Notes under the pieces: generated by a model
What the model was told of the DNA's origin: nothing
Seen by the model: only the letters and a program-made list of their open reading frames with translations
Databases searched by the model: none
Made by a program: the position numbers and the translations under genes
Assembly (NCBI RefSeq): GCF_003315345.1
Contig: NZ_QNRO01000008.1
Span: 62,001-126,000 of the forward strand
DNA: 64,000 nucleotides
Reading direction: 5' to 3'
Source: Marinobacter pelagius
GTDB lineage: Bacteria > Pseudomonadota > Gammaproteobacteria > Pseudomonadales > Oleiphilaceae
Shown: positions 62,646 to 64,000 of the stretch, one piece after another
How the letters are laid out: every line of letters begins with the position of its first letter
Position numbering within the stretch: position 1 is the first letter of the stretch

Positions 62646-63402
62646 AAAACACCAGGACGCCGATGGTCGGGGAATCCAGGAAGTGAACTTCCTCACTGCG
62701 CATTCTGCGGGTTTCGCGGATCCAGGTCACCAGTTCCAGCGGCTTTGAAGCTGGCTGCGCCATCTGTGGCTGGAGGGATACGAAGCTGTCGCTTTCGGCC
62801 CCGTCCTGCGGATCTTCTCCGTCAGCGGGAGTCGGGGCGGGCTGCATGGCGGGCGAGTTGGTGCCCTGCTGCCAGTGATTGAGGTGGACCTTCACGTGCA
62901 GATAGCGCTGGCGGTCAATAGTGATATGCCCCTCGATTTCCCGTTGACCAGCGCTGTCGATCCAGTCGCCTAGCTCAACCCTGAGCGGCTCTCCCTTATA
63001 ATCGGGTGGGAACGCTTCGTACCAGCCCGCGGTCATCAGTACCCGGTAATTGCCGCTGTTTTCCAGCCGCTGGGCCGCCGAGTTTAGGTACAGGTCCCCG
63101 CGGGGGACCAGATTCAGGGTGGTCTGGGCATTGCCACTGCGATCAACGACCCAGAGCGCTTCGTCGGTCTGGATCGGGGGCTCTACCTTCCGGTCCCCCA
63201 TACGCTCTTCAACCGCCGAGGGGTCGACGATGCGCTCAAGAATGACAAATTCCGCACGGTAGTAGTCGTCCGGAATGTTGCCCGAATCCTGGGCCTGGGC
63301 GGTCAGGGCCAGCAATGCCAGTGTGAGTGTGGCCAGGATGCGGGCTGCCTTGGTACTGCTTGAAAGCGCGGTTGGTTGCAACGGATTCTCTCCCCGAATC
63401 AT
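62620..63402 (-). CDS. CsiV-family periplasmic protein
   Basis: A 260-aa protein with a signal peptide (ending ALTAQAQ) and the CsiV pattern: Y-R-A-E-F-V-I-L-E-R and a C-terminal E-V-H-F-L-D-S-P-T-I-G-V-L-V-F. P. aeruginosa has the same gene between mfd and the phosphorylase. Function is unclear; it faces the cell envelope. Confidence 0.85.
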   Translation of the reverse strand: MIRGENPLQPTALSSSTKAARILATLTLALLALTAQAQDSGNIPDDYYRAEFVILERIVDPSAVEERMGDRKVEPPIQTDEALWVVDRSGNAQTTLNLVPRGDLYLNSAAQRLENSGNYRVLMTAGWYEAFPPDYKGEPLRVELGDWIDSAGQREIEGHITIDRQRYLHVKVHLNHWQQGTNSPAMQPAPTPADGEDPQDGAESDSFVSLQPQMAQPASKPLELVTWIRETRRMRSEEVHFLDSPTIGVLVFFRKVEATD

Positions 63403-63409
63403 GCGAGCG

Positions 63410-64000
63410 TCAGTGCCCGGATTTGCTGTCAGCGGGTGTCAGCTCGTCCAGCATTTGCGAAATGCCATCGAGTTTACCACCGGTGGAGGTGTCCTTCAGC
63501 CTGAAACGGAAGCTGTTGGCCCCCTCAAGCCGGTACTGGTCCGGCGCGGATTGCACTTTTTTAACCAGAACCAGCGGGTCTACCGGGGTCGAGCCGCCGA
63601 ATTCCAGGCGGGTCCATTCCTTGCCGGCATCGATTTTTACGATACCCAGGGCCTCGGCCTTGAGTCTCAATTCAGTCTGACGAACCAGGTTCTTTGCCGG
63701 TTCCGGTAACAGACCGAAACGATCAATCATTTCAACCTGAAGTTCTTTTAATGCTTCTTTGTTGTCCACGCTGGCAATGCGCTTGTACAGCATCAACCGG
63801 TTATGGACGTCCGGCAGGTAGTCCTCCGGAATCAGCGCCGGAATCCGCAGGTTCATCTCGGTGCCATGGCTCAGGGGCAGGTCCGCGTTCGGCGTCCGGC
63901 CTTCCTTGATGGCCTTTACGGCTTCATCCAGCAGCTGCATGTACAGGGTGAAGCCGATGGACTCGATCTGCCCGCTCTGTTCCTCACCGAGCAATTCGCC
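63410..64000 (-). CDS. mfd: Mfd transcription-repair coupling factor, C-terminal part
   Basis: The last 196 residues of Mfd; the gene continues past the right edge. LLGEEQSGQIESIGFTLYM in part marks the end of the translocase (TRG) region, followed by the D7 domain (L-P-D-V-H-N-R-L-M-L-Y-K-R-I-A). D7 binds UvrA and is autoinhibitory in the whole protein. Confidence 0.93.
   Translation of the reverse strand, partial: GELLGEEQSGQIESIGFTLYMQLLDEAVKAIKEGRTPNADLPLSHGTEMNLRIPALIPEDYLPDVHNRLMLYKRIASVDNKEALKELQVEMIDRFGLLPEPAKNLVRQTELRLKAEALGIVKIDAGKEWTRLEFGGSTPVDPLVLVKKVQSAPDQYRLEGANSFRFRLKDTSTGGKLDGISQMLDELTPADSKSGH

Overview
The window reads as chromosomal DNA of a Marinobacter-like gammaproteobacterium. 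GC is high. The housekeeping set (lexA-sulA, psrA, System I cytochrome c maturation, NAD-specific glutamate dehydrogenase of the 180 kDa class, tamA-tamB, Bat/MoxR) matches Pseudomonas and Marinobacter relatives closely at protein level. No tRNA, rRNA, CRISPR array, transposase or prophage was seen. The genus is an inference from protein resemblance, not a database result.

Layout. 1-11.2 kb is a c-di-GMP and signalling region: the tail of an EAL protein, a CI-type HTH regulator, a degenerate EAL protein followed by a frameshifted small ORF, an epimerase-like protein that has lost its catalytic Tyr and Lys, an OmpR-type regulator with an incomplete receiver domain, a GAF-EAL protein, a Sua5/TsaC enzyme, and a large membrane PAS-PAS-GGDEF-EAL protein. 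A near-identical 19-bp palindrome lies in the promoters of the epimerase-like and OmpR-type genes. A weaker copy lies upstream of the CI-type regulator.

11.2-25.6 kb holds an amidase, a protein with a voltage-sensor domain but no pore, tamA-tamB (tamA probably starts at ATT), a SIMPL protein, an amidoligase/glutamine-amidotransferase pair, lexA-sulA with an SOS box, two small conserved genes that follow sulA in pseudomonads, and a DUF1329 gene preceded by a consensus PsrA box. A cluster of REP-like hairpins follows at 25.6-25.8 kb.

25.9-36.2 kb is the most unusual part. It carries a FleQ paralog altered at the GAFTGA and arginine-finger positions, then a STAS / REC-PP2C-kinase / Hpt partner-switch set resembling HsbA-HsbR, then uraA-upp. 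Next is a three-gene unit: a FleN-like ATPase, a fusion of a PCMT-like methyltransferase to a MshEN-GspE/PilB-type ATPase, and a MoxR-type AAA protein. I suggest the FleQ-like and FleN-like genes form a second surface-behaviour circuit; this is inference.

36.4-43.6 kb is a complete ccmABCDEFGHI operon. 43.6-50.6 kb, on the minus strand, is moxR-DUF58-DUF4381-batA-batB-batD. 50.7-64 kb carries gdhB, a beta-carbonic anhydrase, the rRNA methyltransferases rsmC and rlmG, riboflavin synthase, psrA with a PsrA-type box over its own -10 element, an L,D-transpeptidase-like gene, an MscS channel, S-methyl-5'-thioinosine phosphorylase, a CsiV-like gene and the 3' end of mfd. The psrA/mtip/csiV/mfd and lexA/sulA blocks are neighbours in Pseudomonas aeruginosa but are about 36 kb apart here.
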